Shown piece by piece: positions 27,407-35,352 of a stretch of 35,352 nt of DNA; the stretch's first letter is position 1, and each line of letters opens with the position of its first letter. Source of the stretch: Candidatus Agathobaculum merdavium (GTDB lineage: Bacteria > Bacillota > Clostridia > Oscillospirales > Butyricicoccaceae). The notes beneath the pieces were generated by a model that was not told where the DNA came from, did not search any database, and saw nothing but the letters and a program-made list of their open reading frames with translations. The stretch is taken from NCBI GenBank assembly GCA_019115615.1, contig DXDE01000125.1, forward strand, positions 1 to 35,352, in the 5' to 3' direction. The translations under genes and the position numbers were made by a program.

Positions 27407-28612
27407 ATGGAACTTTCCGCCCTTTCGCTGCGCCTGCGCGCGCTTTCCGCGCTGCGCGGCCTGCAACATACGCCGCTTGTGCGCGCGTCGATGTCTGCGC
27501 TCGACAGCCTCGCGGGCGACAGTGCCGCACAGTTTGCCGACGCCTATGGCGCGCTGTGCGCCGCACACTATGCCTGCGGCGATGCGTCGCGCACCCTGCT
27601 TGACGCCGTGCACTACGACGTCAATACCCTGACCGATACGCTCGCCGCCCCGGCGGATGCGCTGCTGGGCGCGGCAACGCGCGATCTGGAAACGCTGGAC
27701 GCATTGCTCGCACTGGATGGCGCGGCGCTCAAAACCGCCGCGTCCGGACGTTTCGGCGTGCCCGCCCTGCTTGACCTGCCGGATTTCCCCGCCTCCGCCC
27801 CGCTGCCCTTCCGGGACGGCGCGGCGCTGGCGAGCTTCTACCGTGCGCAGGGCTACGGCTTTTTCGCACAGGCAACCGCCTTCGCCGTGCAGGATGACGG
27901 TTCGGTGCGCCCGATCGTGCACCCCGATCCGATCCGGCTGCGCGACCTGCCCGGCTATGAGCGCCAGAAGCAGCAGATTCTGCAAAACACCCGCGCTTTC
28001 CTCGACGGACGCGAGGCCAACAATATCCTGCTTTACGGCGACAAGGGTACGGGTAAATCCTCGACCGTCAAAGCCGTTGTCAACGAATATGCCGAGCGCG
28101 GCCTGCGCATTATCGAAATGGCCCCGCGGCATATCACCAGCTTCCCCAAAATCTTCGCGGAAACGCTGCGCTCGCCGTTTAAATTCATCGTATTCCTCGA
28201 CGATCTGTCTTTCAGCCGCGAGGACGACAACTTCGCTGCGCTCAAGGCGTTCATCGAGGGCGGCCTCGCCGGCAAGCCTGCAAATCTGGTCATTTATGCG
28301 ACCAGCAACCGCCGTCACCTGATCCGCGAAAGCTTTGCCGACCGCGAGGGCGACGAGGTGCGTGTGCGTGACAGTCTGGAGACCGTCACCTCTCTGTCCG
28401 ACCGCTTCGGTTTGGAGATCACCTTCTCTGTGCCGGACAAGGACGAGTACCTGTACATCGTCGACCAGCTTGCCGCCGAGAGCGGCCTCACGCTCGAGGG
28501 CGAACAGCTGCATCTGCTTGCCGAGCGTTTCGCGCTGCGGCGCAACGGACGCTCGCCGCGCACCGCGCGCCAGTTCATCAGCCAGCAGCTGGCAGAAAAA
28601 TACGAGAAGTGA
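27407..28612 (+). CDS. DUF815-family AAA ATP-binding protein
   Basis: 401 aa from ATG 27407 (RBS GGAGGGG). Walker A LLYGDKGTGKSSTVKAV, Walker B FIVFLDDLSF, IYATSNRRHLI. Confidence 0.92.
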   Translation: MELSALSLRLRALSALRGLQHTPLVRASMSALDSLAGDSAAQFADAYGALCAAHYACGDASRTLLDAVHYDVNTLTDTLAAPADALLGAATRDLETLDALLALDGAALKTAASGRFGVPALLDLPDFPASAPLPFRDGAALASFYRAQGYGFFAQATAFAVQDDGSVRPIVHPDPIRLRDLPGYERQKQQILQNTRAFLDGREANNILLYGDKGTGKSSTVKAVVNEYAERGLRIIEMAPRHITSFPKIFAETLRSPFKFIVFLDDLSFSREDDNFAALKAFIEGGLAGKPANLVIYATSNRRHLIRESFADREGDEVRVRDSLETVTSLSDRFGLEITFSVPDKDEYLYIVDQLAAESGLTLEGEQLHLLAERFALRRNGRSPRTARQFISQQLAEKYEK

Positions 28613-28651
28613 CACACAGAAAAAGTGCGCCGCATGGCGCGCATCAGACAG

Positions 28652-28682
28652 AAAAGAACCGCCCCCAAAGGGCGGTTCTTTT
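28652..28682 (+). terminator. Intrinsic terminator downstream of the DUF815 gene
   Basis: AAAAGAACCGCCC-CCAAA-GGGCGGTTCTTTT. Confidence 0.88.
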
Positions 28683-28683
28683 C

Positions 28684-28803
28684 ATAAAAGCCGAGGACAT
28701 GCGCCTCGGTTTTTATACCAGTGCGGAGCAAAGTTTCGCGCGCGGTGCGCGTCGGAACTTTGCGCAGCCAAGGCGATGTCCGCGTGTATCGCGGCATCGC
28801 CCT
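28684..28803. repeat. Cluster of three hairpins between the DUF815 gene and htrA
   Basis: ATAAAAGCCGAG[GACATGCGC]CTCGGTTTTTAT (28684-28716); GCAAAGTT...AACTTTGC (28728-28763); GGCGATG-t-CCGCG-tgtat-CGCGG-CATCGCC (28772-28801). Confidence 0.8.
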
Positions 28804-28835
28804 TTCGTTTGCAAGCGTGGTTGCCAACGAGTTTT

Positions 28836-30344
28836 TTACCAGCCGAAATAGGAGAACGGATTCTGATACTGCGGATACTGCGAACTGCCGCTCTGGCTGT
28901 TCTGCGTGCTCTGCTCAGCCTCCGGGTCTTCGCCCTCGAGGTCGTGCGCATCGGTCAGCGTGACAGTCAGGTTGAGCGTCTTGCCGGTCGAGAGACGGTA
29001 AACCGTCAGCGTGATCTTGTCGCCCGCCTTCATATCTTCCTTGATCTCGTTTACGTCATCCATGGTCGGGGTTGGGGTGCCGTTGACCGCGGTAATCACG
29101 TCACCAACCTGCAGACCCTCGCTTGCCGCCTTGGCACGCGAGTCAATCGAGTAAACCTGTACGCCCGCGATGCTGCCGTCCGCAGATTCAACGTTCTGGC
29201 CGGTGATACCGATGGACGGACGGCCCGCAACATAGCCGTTGGCGATCAGCTCATCAACGACCTCCTTGGCCGTGTTGATCGGGATCGCAAAGCCCATGCC
29301 TTCGATCGAAGCCTCGCCAAACGCGCTGCTCGACAGCTTAGCCGAGGTGATGCCGACAACCTGACCATACTTATTGATCAGTGCGCCGCCCGAGTTGCCG
29401 GGGTTGATGGACGCGTCGGTCTGGATGAGTGTCATAACGCGGTCGTTAATGGTTACGTCACGGTTAATAGCCGAAATGCGGCCGCCGGTGATCGTGTTGG
29501 CAAACTGTACGCCGCCGGGCGAGCCGATTGCGTAAGCGTATTCACCAGGCTGCAGTTCATCCGAGTTGCCGAACTCTGCTGCGGTCAGCTCTTCTTCCGG
29601 CTCGACCTTGATGACTGCGAGGTCGGTCTGCTCGTCTGTGCCGACGATGGTCGCCTCATACTGCTTGCCATCGCTCAGCTGTACGGTCACGCTCTGCGCA
29701 TCCTCGACAACGTGGTTGTTGGTGATGATGTAGCCGTCCGAACTCATGATAACGCCCGAACCGCTGCCCGTACCGTTCGCCATCGTCGAAATAACCGACA
29801 CGATGGACGGGCTGACCTTCTTGTAGATCTCCTCACCAGCAAGGCCGTTGACCGTATCGTAGTTATCCGGATCGAGGTCAGGCGTGCTGTTGAGCTGGAC
29901 TGTCGGCGTATCGCCCGTCTCCGCGTTGGCAGAAACCACGTTGCCATCACCCGTATACACCAGATGTCCGATCAGCGCGCCGCCCGCGAACAGCAGGCAG
30001 GCCGCTGCCACACTGCAAAGGCCGATCACGACCGCGCGGCCATGCCGCTTGTGCTTTTTCGGCGGCTGCGGCGGTACCGCGCCGTTCTGATACTGCGGCG
30101 GCACCGTATACTGCGGTGCGCCGTCCTGCTGTGCGTTGAAGTCCGCCCGCTGCTGCGGTGCGACGTAGTCCGGATGCTGCACCGGCGTCTGGAACGGGGT
30201 GCGCGGCTCAGCAGACTGCTGCTCAGGTGCCTGCGATGCCGGCTGTTCGTATGCCTGCTGCTGTGCCTCGCTCGGCTGCTGGGAATCGGTATATGCTTCG
30301 CCGTGTTCGTTCGGCGTCTGGTTGTTCTTATTGAAGTCGTCCAT
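28836..30344 (-). CDS. htrA: HtrA/DegP-like membrane-anchored trypsin-like serine protease with PDZ domain
   Basis: One TM, then IITNNHVVEDA (His), TDLAVIKVE (Asp), INPGNSGGALIN (Ser), and a PDZ region (AASEGLQVGDVITAVNG). Confidence 0.95.
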   Translation of the reverse strand: MDDFNKNNQTPNEHGEAYTDSQQPSEAQQQAYEQPASQAPEQQSAEPRTPFQTPVQHPDYVAPQQRADFNAQQDGAPQYTVPPQYQNGAVPPQPPKKHKRHGRAVVIGLCSVAAACLLFAGGALIGHLVYTGDGNVVSANAETGDTPTVQLNSTPDLDPDNYDTVNGLAGEEIYKKVSPSIVSVISTMANGTGSGSGVIMSSDGYIITNNHVVEDAQSVTVQLSDGKQYEATIVGTDEQTDLAVIKVEPEEELTAAEFGNSDELQPGEYAYAIGSPGGVQFANTITGGRISAINRDVTINDRVMTLIQTDASINPGNSGGALINKYGQVVGITSAKLSSSAFGEASIEGMGFAIPINTAKEVVDELIANGYVAGRPSIGITGQNVESADGSIAGVQVYSIDSRAKAASEGLQVGDVITAVNGTPTPTMDDVNEIKEDMKAGDKITLTVYRLSTGKTLNLTVTLTDAHDLEGEDPEAEQSTQNSQSGSSQYPQYQNPFSYFGW

Positions 30345-30495
30345 GATTCATGACCTCCCTATCGATTTTGTGATTTCATTCTACCCGGCTATTGTGGCGG
30401 TTTGTTGAAAACAATATGAATAATTCTTGAACTTCTGCAGATAGGCCGCCCCGGCGCGCCGCTTTTCAGCGGCCGCGTCGGCGCGGCCTTTCCGG

Positions 30496-31959
30496 TCATT
30501 TTGTGCTGTTTTTCGCGCCGTTTTGCAGTTGCGGCGGCGCTAACGGCAGAGTAAAGGAGAATTCCGTCTCGCCGCCGTCCGACCGCACGGCGATCTCGCC
30601 GCCATGCAGGTTAATAATGTTTTTTACAATGTACAAGCCCAGCCCAGCGCCCGTCTTATCCATCGAGCGCGAGCGGTCTGCCTTGTAGAACCGGCCGAAC
30701 ACATGCGGCAGATCTTCCGGCGAAATGCCGATACCGGTATTGGTGATCGAGAACGCACAGAAGTTGCCTTCCGGATGCGCACGCAGGCACAGCCGTCCAC
30801 CCTCATTGATAAATTTAACCGCGTTGTCTACCAGATTATAGACCGCGCGATACAGATGGTCGCGGTCGCCCATGACCATCAGCCGGTCATCCAGATCGCA
30901 CTCGACCTCGAGCTTTTTCGCCTCAATCTTCTGTTCAAAGGACAGGATGATCTGGCTAGTCATTTCAGAGAAATCGAACGGCGCGGGATTCAGGATCAGC
31001 TCGCCCGACTGGATCTTGGCCGCGTCCAGCATGCGGTTGACCATGCGGGACAGGCGGCGCGTCTCCTCGGCGATGATGCGCAGGTATTTGTCGCGCTGCG
31101 TGACCGGGATCGTGCCGTCGATCATGCCGTCAACAAAGCCGCCGATCGTTGTCATCGGGGTCTTGAACTCATGGCTGACATTGGAGATAAAGCCGCGTGT
31201 CAGCTCCTCCAGCTGGTCAAGATCGCGCGCCATATTGTTAAACGACACCGCCAGCTCATCAATCTCATAGCAGTGATTATCCTCAGGTACACGTACATCG
31301 AAATTGCCGGCGGCAAATTCCTTGGCAGCTGCCGCGATCACCTTGAGCGGCCGCGTCATGTGCTGCGACAGGATGAACGACAGTACGAGCGCTACCGCCA
31401 ACGTGATCAGCAGGATGAGCACCAGCGTCTGCGTGGAATGGCGCACCACGCCCGCGGCCGTCGCGTCCTGTGAATAGACAAAGATCATCGCGCTGATCTC
31501 GCCGTTTTCGTTCAACACGCGCGTACCGACCGTGTAGCTCGACCGGTCGCCCAGCACGCCCAACTGACCGACCTCGGCATAGCTGCCGGTGCGGCGCACC
31601 TTGTTTGCGACCTCAGACGAGATCATCCAGCCCGAGACCTGCGCGGCCTCGCCATCCGGACCGGCAACCATCTGGATCACGCCATCCCGGTCGGTGACAT
31701 ACACCGTCACCGCGTCCTCTTTGGCGACCGTGCCGATCGACAACATGTAGATCTCGCGCAGCACGTCTGAATCGGTTCCCAGCAGCAGGCGGGTCTGTTC
31801 GGCAAGGCTCTGCACCGTTGTGCGCAGTTCGGCCTGCTTGGACTGCAGCGCGTAGTTACCCATCTGGTAATAGAATACGCCGCCCGCCACCGCAAATGCA
31901 CTCACAATCAACAGCATATGCGTGACATAGTTTTTGAAAAAGAAACTGCGTCTACCCAT
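30496..31959 (-). CDS. Sensor histidine kinase (HAMP-HisKA-HATPase)
   Basis: Two TM segments, HAMP, FISNVSHEFKTPMTTIGGFVDGM, NLVDNAVKF, FGRFYKADRSRSMDKTGAGLGLYIVKNI. Confidence 0.95.
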   Translation of the reverse strand: MGRRSFFFKNYVTHMLLIVSAFAVAGGVFYYQMGNYALQSKQAELRTTVQSLAEQTRLLLGTDSDVLREIYMLSIGTVAKEDAVTVYVTDRDGVIQMVAGPDGEAAQVSGWMISSEVANKVRRTGSYAEVGQLGVLGDRSSYTVGTRVLNENGEISAMIFVYSQDATAAGVVRHSTQTLVLILLITLAVALVLSFILSQHMTRPLKVIAAAAKEFAAGNFDVRVPEDNHCYEIDELAVSFNNMARDLDQLEELTRGFISNVSHEFKTPMTTIGGFVDGMIDGTIPVTQRDKYLRIIAEETRRLSRMVNRMLDAAKIQSGELILNPAPFDFSEMTSQIILSFEQKIEAKKLEVECDLDDRLMVMGDRDHLYRAVYNLVDNAVKFINEGGRLCLRAHPEGNFCAFSITNTGIGISPEDLPHVFGRFYKADRSRSMDKTGAGLGLYIVKNIINLHGGEIAVRSDGGETEFSFTLPLAPPQLQNGAKNSTK

Positions 31960-31962
31960 TGG

Positions 31963-32643
31963 TTACTCCTTGGTCTCGAACTTGTAGCCCACGCCCCAGA
32001 CGGTCTTGACCTCCCACTTGTCCGACACGCCTTCGAGTTTTTCGCGCAGGCGCTTGATATGCACGTCCACCGTGCGGGTATCGCCGAAGTAGTCAAAGCC
32101 CCACACATCGTCGAGCAGCTGTGCGCGTGTGAACACGCGGTTGGGGCTGGAGGCGAGGTAATAGAGCAGCTCAATCTCCTTGGGCGGCGCATCCACGCGC
32201 TTGCCCTTGATAACCAGATCATAAGCCTGCTTGTCGATCACCAGATTATCAAACGTGAGCTTTTCGGGCGCGTCGTCCGGCGCCATACGGCGGAACACCG
32301 CGCGCACACGCGCAATAACCTCAGGCATCTCGAGCGGCTTGACGATATAGTCGTCCGCGCCCATCTCAAGGCCGGATACACGGTCGGCCGTTTCACCCTT
32401 GGCCGTCAACATGATGATCGGCACATCGCTCTCCGCGCGGATCTCCTTGCAGACCGCCCAGCCGTCCATCACCGGCATCATCACATCCAGCAGCAGCATA
32501 TCCGGCTTTTCGGACTTCCACAGTTTGATGCCCTCCACGCCGTTTGCCGCTTCGACCACCGCGTAGCCCTCGCGCTCCAGATACAAGCGCAGCAGCTCGC
32601 GAATATTTGCTTCGTCTTCGACGATGAGTATCTTTTTTGCCAC
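31963..32643 (-). CDS. OmpR/PhoB-family response regulator
   Basis: KKILIVEDEANIRELL, LLLDVMMPVMDGW, winged-helix C-terminus (RTVDVHIKRLREKL...WGVGYKFE). Confidence 0.95.
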   Translation of the reverse strand: MAKKILIVEDEANIRELLRLYLEREGYAVVEAANGVEGIKLWKSEKPDMLLLDVMMPVMDGWAVCKEIRAESDVPIIMLTAKGETADRVSGLEMGADDYIVKPLEMPEVIARVRAVFRRMAPDDAPEKLTFDNLVIDKQAYDLVIKGKRVDAPPKEIELLYYLASSPNRVFTRAQLLDDVWGFDYFGDTRTVDVHIKRLREKLEGVSDKWEVKTVWGVGYKFETKE

Positions 32644-32730
32644 AGTTTACCCCTGCTTTCTCATCAGTATGTTTTCATTATACCGCTTTTCCTCAGTGAA
32701 TGCATTAACAATCTGTAAAAGCAGGAAGAA

Positions 32731-32759
32731 TTGCGTGTCCCGCGCGGACATGCTATACT
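32731..32759 (+). promoter_or_regulatory. Promoter for tsaA/trmO
   Basis: TTGCGT, 17-bp spacer, TATACT with TGC extended -10. Confidence 0.6.
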
Positions 32760-32789
32760 GGACACATCAATGGCAAAGGAAGATCGTTT

Positions 32790-33479
32790 ATGTCCCAAAC
32801 CGTTCCCATGCATATCATCGCACGCATCCGCAGCGATTTCCCCACGAAATTCGGCATCCCACGGCAAAGCGGGCTGGCGGACGCGCCCGCGCGTATCGTA
32901 TTCGAACCAGAATACCGCAACGCGGATGCGCTGCGCGGCATCGAAGGCTTTTCCCATCTCTGGCTGATCTGGCAATTCTCCGAAGCCGTACGCGACGGCT
33001 GGTCACCCACCGTGCGCCCACCCAAGCTGGGCGGCAACCGCCGCATGGGCGTGTTCGCCACCCGCTCGCCCTTCCGGCCGAATGCGGTCGGACTTTCCTC
33101 TGTTCGGCTCGATCGGGTAGCGCTGCACACACCGGACGGGCCAGTGCTGCACGTCTCGGGCGCCGACCTGATGGACGGCACGCCGATTTTCGACATCAAG
33201 CCCTATCTGGCCTACACCGACGCGCATCCGGATGCCACAGGCGGCTTTGCGCTGCAAAACCGCGAGGGCGTGCTGCAAGTTTGCTGCGCGGACGAACTGC
33301 TCAACCGTCTGCCCACAGGGCGGCGCGACGCGCTGCTTTCCATTCTTGCGCAGGACCCACGCCCAGGCTATCAGCACGAGCCGGGCCGCGTTTATGGCTT
33401 CCCGTTTGCAGGCTGCGAGGTACGCTTTTCGGTTGACGGGGATACTTTGACCGTACAGGACATCATTCCCGCCCCATAA
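32790..33479 (+). CDS. trmO: TsaA/TrmO-family tRNA (N6-threonylcarbamoyladenosine) methyltransferase
   Basis: IARIRSDFPTKFGIPRQSGL, GFSHLWLIWQF, RRMGVFATRSPFRPNAVGLSSVRL, GADLMDGTPIFDIKPYLAY. Confidence 0.93.
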   Translation: MSQTVPMHIIARIRSDFPTKFGIPRQSGLADAPARIVFEPEYRNADALRGIEGFSHLWLIWQFSEAVRDGWSPTVRPPKLGGNRRMGVFATRSPFRPNAVGLSSVRLDRVALHTPDGPVLHVSGADLMDGTPIFDIKPYLAYTDAHPDATGGFALQNREGVLQVCCADELLNRLPTGRRDALLSILAQDPRPGYQHEPGRVYGFPFAGCEVRFSVDGDTLTVQDIIPAP

Positions 33480-33486
33480 TGCAATA

Positions 33487-33515
33487 AAAAACCGCTCCCG
33501 ATGGGAGCGGTTTTT
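33487..33515. terminator. Bidirectional intrinsic terminator between convergent trmO and the DUF4914 gene
   Basis: AAAAACCGCTCCC-GAT-GGGAGCGGTTTTT. Confidence 0.88.
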
Positions 33516-33535
33516 GTTTCCATTCAATCGTGGGA

Positions 33536-35352
33536 TTACAGGTTGGTCGGGGTGATCGCCTCAAAATCGGCGAGCGAGCCGCCGTTCATGAAGCAGTCAA
33601 TGATCTGCTTGCCGCGCGGATCCAGCTCGGGCGTATCAAACTTCGCCAGTTCCTTACGGAAGAAGTCGGTCAGGATCTTCGCACCTGCGTCATAGCCGTC
33701 CGTGCCAACACGGTCCTGCGTATCGACGCGCAGATACTTGGAACGGATGCGCTGACCGTCAATAGTCATATCCTTCATCGCGTAGCCGAGCAGCGGGCAG
33801 CGAGCCGGTTCAAGATGCTCGCGGCGGATCTTCGCGCCGCCGTGACGCGCCAGATACTCGCGGGAGATCCACTCAGCCGCAAAGCCGACCTTGTATACGC
33901 CGATGTGCTGGTTCGGGATGAGCACATAGCGGGTGTTCGGGCTGTTCATGATCTGCTCGAGCAGCAGGTTTGCCTGCTTGACGCGCTGACCGGTCGCAAA
34001 CGGCCAGTAAGAACCGACACCCTCGCTCTTGAGCTCATTGCCGGTGACGATCGAGGGGTTGTTAAAGCCGCGCGGCGCTACCAGACGCCACAGCCATGCC
34101 AGTGCGGGCGGGATGATGTGCATCATGCCCATGATACCGTAGTTCGGGTTCTCGCGGGTCGAGGGGGGCATGCGAACGCCGAACGAACGCACATCAACCT
34201 CTACCGGCTCCTTGACGATGTGCGGTACATCCCAGCGCGGCACGATCGCGCGCGGGTTGGAGCAGGGCTTGCCGGTGGAATCGAGCGTATGCTCCCAAAT
34301 CAGCAGCGTTGCACCCGGATGGCCTTCCATGTTAAAGAAGCAGAGCGGCTCCTTGGGCTCGGTGCAGATGCGCTCGTACACCGGATCGCAGCCATAGTGG
34401 GTCACGCCGTCCATGCGGAGGAACCAGCCGTCCTCACCATCGACCAGCACCAGCTTGCCGGACTTGTTCTGCAGCTGCGGATAGCAGGTAGCCATATCGT
34501 CGCACACCGGCTCGATCGAGCAGGTTGCGCCCATGGTGATATAGGTTTCCTCGCCGGTGACGGTGTTTTTGGACAGCAGCACGCGGCCATCCGGCTCACG
34601 CGCGATATCCTGCAGCATTTCGCTCTTGCCGCCGCCGGATGCACCCTCGTGCATGATAACCATTTCGTTCTCATACGGCGTTACCAGACGGCCGCAGGAA
34701 GTATGGCAAGTCGTCCAACCCTCCTGCTCGCCGATATCGAGCAGCACGGAGTAAACGCCCTTCTTGGCAGACGGGCCGGGATAGAGGTTATAGGAGAACA
34801 CTTCGTGGCAGTCGTCCAAACGGTTGTGCACGACAACCTGCTTGCCCTCGAAGTGGGTATGGCGGAACGGGGGTGCAACGTAGACGATCGCGCGCGGCTT
34901 ATAGCCCTCGCTCTCCTCAGCGTTGACAAAGCCCTGCAAATGCGCCAGTGCGAACGCGAAGAACGCGCACTGCACCGGGCAGACCAGCATCGAGCCATAA
35001 CCGTAAATATTGCCGCCCGAGTTGAACGGCATCAGGATCAGTTCCTGCGTTTTGAACCACGCCATCGTCTCGCGGCGCAAGTCGGCAAAGGGATAGCCGT
35101 ACACGTCGGCAAAACGCTTCTTGTCGGTCGGCTTATCATCCGCGATGCGCATCGAGTCCGGATCGCGGCGGCGCATGTAATCCTCGGTAAAGTTAACCGA
35201 CGCACCATTCTTGCAGCGGACGACATCTGCTTCCTTGTACGGGCCCTTACCCGGCACATCAAAGATGACGTCGTACACATCGGCATGCTCCGGGCCGAAC
35301 ACCATGTCGTACAGCTCGGCCTTGGTCGTCGGGACGTGTACGCCTTGGCAGT
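33536..35352 (-). CDS. DUF4914-family protein (PEPCK-like P-loop), 5' end beyond the window
   Basis: Frame stays open past the listed ATG (35305) to the window end (CQGVHVPTTKAELYDMVFGPEH...). Contains MHEGASGGGKSEMLQDIA. Confidence 0.82.
   Translation of the reverse strand, partial: CQGVHVPTTKAELYDMVFGPEHADVYDVIFDVPGKGPYKEADVVRCKNGASVNFTEDYMRRRDPDSMRIADDKPTDKKRFADVYGYPFADLRRETMAWFKTQELILMPFNSGGNIYGYGSMLVCPVQCAFFAFALAHLQGFVNAEESEGYKPRAIVYVAPPFRHTHFEGKQVVVHNRLDDCHEVFSYNLYPGPSAKKGVYSVLLDIGEQEGWTTCHTSCGRLVTPYENEMVIMHEGASGGGKSEMLQDIAREPDGRVLLSKNTVTGEETYITMGATCSIEPVCDDMATCYPQLQNKSGKLVLVDGEDGWFLRMDGVTHYGCDPVYERICTEPKEPLCFFNMEGHPGATLLIWEHTLDSTGKPCSNPRAIVPRWDVPHIVKEPVEVDVRSFGVRMPPSTRENPNYGIMGMMHIIPPALAWLWRLVAPRGFNNPSIVTGNELKSEGVGSYWPFATGQRVKQANLLLEQIMNSPNTRYVLIPNQHIGVYKVGFAAEWISREYLARHGGAKIRREHLEPARCPLLGYAMKDMTIDGQRIRSKYLRVDTQDRVGTDGYDAGAKILTDFFRKELAKFDTPELDPRGKQIIDCFMNGGSLADFEAITPTNL

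Noticed and set aside
27299-28615. N-terminal extension of the 518-aa minus-strand ORF
   Set aside because: Antisense to the motif-supported DUF815 ATPase. Only the last 79 codons (27059-27298) look like a real gene.
30443-30489. GC-rich hairpin after the histidine kinase gene as a terminator
   Set aside because: Strong stem, but the minus strand lacks a T-run downstream, so I did not call it an intrinsic terminator.

Overview
This is a GC-rich Firmicutes (probably Clostridia) chromosomal segment, mostly a densely packed minus-strand housekeeping array. It includes aspartate aminotransferase; prpC-prkC-rsgA-thiN; priA/GNAT/def/fmt/Zn-peptidase/rsmB/rlmN; yicC-remA-gmk-rpoZ-coaBC; a DUF5685/J-protein/membrane-protein operon; rseC-like; cdaA-cdaR-FAD oxidoreductase; class V aminotransferase plus DUF3343; a response regulator, histidine kinase and HtrA; and DUF4914. 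Two plus-strand genes interrupt it: a DUF815 AAA ATPase and tsaA/trmO. The most interesting part is the left edge (1-2000). There, a complete tyrosine recombinase sits 3 bp from one arm of a 14-bp inverted repeat pair (794-807 and 1036-1049). The pair encloses about 230 bp holding a near-consensus extended -10 promoter that points away from, and an intrinsic terminator that points toward, a partial CDS (1-774, minus). The ORF track misses that CDS; it encodes a tandem DUF4379-like zinc-ribbon repeat protein. The layout fits a phase-variable promoter switch (inverton), currently OFF, controlling a zinc-ribbon repeat protein of unknown function. Two intergenic hairpin clusters (13395-13548 and 28652-28803) share an identical 9-nt loop on different 12-bp stems, suggesting a dispersed structured repeat family. 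All calls come from reading the sequence and translated ORFs; no database search was run.
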